Source: JBBQXK01 sp052387255 (lineage in GTDB: Bacteria > Pseudomonadota > Alphaproteobacteria > Rhodobacterales > Rhodobacteraceae). Taken from it: a stretch of DNA of 7,984 nucleotides. Shown here piece by piece: positions 6,665 to 7,984 of this stretch. Where the stretch lies: NCBI GenBank assembly GCA_052387255.1, contig JBQTJI010000080.1, positions 1 through 7,984 of the forward strand, written 5' to 3'. The position numbers were made by a program, and so were the translations under genes. The notes beneath the pieces are model-generated. The model was not told the DNA's origin. It was given only the letters and a program-made list of their open reading frames with translations, and did no database searches. The first letter of the stretch is position 1. The number at the start of each line of letters is the position of its first letter.

Positions 6665-7911
6665 TCGTCCTGGCCTTCTACGCAGCCGTTTTCGTGTTGT
6701 CCTACCTGATCGTCCACACCATCCGCCGCCGCCAGACCCGCCACGACCTGACCAGCCGCAAGACCGTGACCTTCGGCGACGAAAGCGCCATCACCCCCGA
6801 CCGCGCCGCATCGGTCATCTCGGTGGTGTCGGTGTTCCTGATCTGGGGGGCCTTCACCGGCTCGGCCTATGCGCCGATCCACATGCCGGGACCGTTCATC
6901 GGCGAGACGTCCTTCACCTATACCGCCATCAACGCCGTCGGCGACACCGACGACGCCACCGTGCGCATCCTGGTCCACGACCCGGCGGAAAAACCGGCCC
7001 CTCCCGCCACGCCCGCCAGCGACGGCTTCGCCCAGGACGATGCCGACGTGGTGGGGGCCTGGCGGTCGGTGCTGCTGCGCCCCACCGACAACGACGGCGC
7101 AGGGACCACCATCACCGCCATCGACGGCCGGCCGGTGACGCCCGACGTGCCCCTCCGCGTCGCCGATGGCCGCGTCGTCCTGACGGCCAAGGGATCGCTG
7201 AACTTCACCCCTGCCAAGGGCTGGCAGATGGAACCCCTGTGGCTGCCCGCCCCCGAAACGGTGCTCGCCCGGTTCTTCGACATCGCGCGCGAAGGGTATC
7301 AGAACACCTCGCTCTGGGAACACCTGGGGGCGTCGCTGGGCCGCGTGCTGGCGGGATTCTTCCTGGGGTCTCTGGTCGGCATCCCGCTGGGTTATGCCAT
7401 GGGCCTGTCGGGCTGGTTCCGCGGCTGGTTCGACCCCATCGTCGAATTCATGCGGCCCGTGCCGCCCTTGGCGCTGATCCCGCTGATCATCATCTGGTTC
7501 GGCATCTGGGAGACGGGCAAGATCGTGCTGCTGTTCCTCGCAGCCCTGTGGATCATGGTCATCGCGGCGCGGTCGGGCGTGTCGGGCGTGCGCATCTCGA
7601 AGATCCACGCGGCCTATTCGCTGGGGGCCTCGCGCTGGCAGATCCTGCGCCACGTCATCGTGCCGAACTCGCTGCCCGACCTGTTCACCGGCGCGCGGGT
7701 GGCGATGGGGGTGTGCTGGGGCACGGTCGTCGCCGCCGAACTGGTCGCGGCACAGAAGGGTGCCGGCATGATGATCATCGCCGCGTCCAAGTTCCAGCTG
7801 ACCGACATCGTGGTGATGGGGATCATCCTGATCGGCGTGATCGGCTATGGCCTCGACATCCTGATGCGCATGGCCGAGCGGCGGCTCGTGCCGTGGAAAG
7901 GCCGGGGGTAG
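6661..7911 (+). CDS. tauC: Taurine ABC transporter permease with inserted extracytoplasmic domain
   Basis: TauC forms the inner-membrane channel of the importer. The C-terminal part, from about residue 191, aligns by eye with Escherichia coli TauC: LPAPETVL, EFMRPVPPLALIPL (262-275), the EAA coupling loop AAYSLGASRWQILRHVIVP (317-335), and the end RRLVPW. The protein is 416 residues against roughly 275 for E. coli TauC. The excess has two parts. One is an extra N-terminal membrane helix (about 2-20) followed by a basic cytoplasmic linker, RRRQTRHDLTSRK. The other is an insert of about 117 residues after the helix at 51-66, in what should be the first periplasmic loop. The ATG at 6661 overlaps the tauB stop (ATGA), with GAGG seven bases upstream. 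The frame is intact across the insert, so it is not a fusion artefact of a frameshift. Confidence 0.92.
   Translation: MIVLAFYAAVFVLSYLIVHTIRRRQTRHDLTSRKTVTFGDESAITPDRAASVISVVSVFLIWGAFTGSAYAPIHMPGPFIGETSFTYTAINAVGDTDDATVRILVHDPAEKPAPPATPASDGFAQDDADVVGAWRSVLLRPTDNDGAGTTITAIDGRPVTPDVPLRVADGRVVLTAKGSLNFTPAKGWQMEPLWLPAPETVLARFFDIAREGYQNTSLWEHLGASLGRVLAGFFLGSLVGIPLGYAMGLSGWFRGWFDPIVEFMRPVPPLALIPLIIIWFGIWETGKIVLLFLAALWIMVIAARSGVSGVRISKIHAAYSLGASRWQILRHVIVPNSLPDLFTGARVAMGVCWGTVVAAELVAAQKGAGMMIIAASKFQLTDIVVMGIILIGVIGYGLDILMRMAERRLVPWKGRG
6880..7230 (+). other. Ig-/cadherin-like insert within TauC (residues ~74-190)
   Basis: This part of tauC has no counterpart in E. coli TauC. Its first half has the FTYTA...DDATVRILVHDP pattern that normally ends Ig-like 'tandem-95'/cadherin-like repeats. 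After a Pro-Ala linker (KPAPPATPAS), its second half has PTDNDGAGTTITAIDG, then VADGRVVLTAKGSLNFTPAKGW, the pattern that normally begins such a repeat. The halves are thus in swapped order, as in a circularly permuted domain whose cut lies between the FTPA strand and the FTYT strand. Location between two membrane helices places it in the periplasm. The fold is inferred from motif pattern only. Confidence 0.55.
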
Positions 7912-7931
7912 GGTGCGTGGTTGGACGCACC
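7912..7931 (+). terminator. Hairpin just after tauC, possible terminator
   Basis: GGTGCGT (7912-7918) pairs perfectly with ACGCACC (7925-7931) around a six-base loop, starting at the base after the tauC stop. It is followed by AAAAA, not a T-run, so it is not a canonical intrinsic terminator on the + strand. It may stabilise the operon's 3' end, help a Rho-dependent stop, or be a copy of a dispersed intergenic palindrome. Confidence 0.45.
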
Positions 7932-7965
7932 AAAAACCCCACGCGGGGCGGGCAAGCACCCCCCC

Positions 7966-7979
7966 AACCCCGCAGGGTT
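7966..7979. repeat. Short inverted repeat AACCC/GGGTT
   Basis: AACCC (7966-7970) and GGGTT (7975-7979) flank a four-base loop, CGCA, at the right edge of the window. A CCCC/GGGG pair at 7937-7948 lies between it and the first hairpin. Together they make the tail after tauC rich in short stems. No gene is visible here before the window ends. Confidence 0.35.
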
Positions 7980-7984
7980 ACCCC

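Noticed and set aside
5707..7959. 750-codon minus-strand open frame opposite tauB-tauC
   Set aside because: Low-complexity His/Asp/Arg/Gly-rich sequence with no domain signature. The sense strand encodes two clear transporter proteins.

Overview
This window is GC-rich DNA whose third-codon-position bias and protein sequences suggest an alphaproteobacterium, most probably of the Rhodobacterales (Rhodobacter/Paracoccus/Roseobacter type). The assignment rests on protein resemblance only; there is no rRNA or other marker here. Most of the window is a taurine uptake and degradation locus.

Layout. (1) Positions 1-459 look like a rearrangement scar. A VapB-type antitoxin fragment (+) meets a short unidentified C-terminal tail (-), which meets the N-terminal third of an EamA/DMT-type permease (-). 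(2) 456-1922 (-) is a MocR-type regulator (winged helix plus aminotransferase-like domain), called TauR. (3) 1923-2034 is its upstream region, with three CTGGAC repeats abutting the tauR start. (4) 2035-3051 (+) is a complete DNA cytosine-5 methyltransferase with no restriction partner in view, wedged between tauR and the catabolic gene. (5) 3118-4497 (-) is taurine--pyruvate aminotransferase, tpa. (6) 4498-4823 is a divergent control region with a second pair of CTGGAC-type repeats. (7) 4824-7911 (+) is a tightly overlapping tauA-tauB-tauC operon for a periplasmic-binding-protein-dependent ABC importer. (8) 7912-7984 is a non-coding tail with short hairpins.

How it works together. TauABC would import taurine, Tpa would transaminate it with pyruvate to sulfoacetaldehyde and alanine, and TauR would sense the substrate and control both units. 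The next catabolic step (xsc, sulfoacetaldehyde acetyltransferase) is not in the window. The repeat pairs in front of tauR and between tpa and tauA share an identical 23-bp start-to-start spacing, which ties the regulator to the operon by sequence and not only by proximity.

The most unusual items are: TauC, which carries an extra N-terminal membrane segment and about 117 residues inserted in its first periplasmic loop that read like a circularly permuted Ig-/cadherin-like repeat; the matched TauR-box architecture; the orphan methyltransferase inside the taurine locus; and the three-way gene-fragment junction at the left edge. I see no CRISPR array, RNA gene or intact mobile element.
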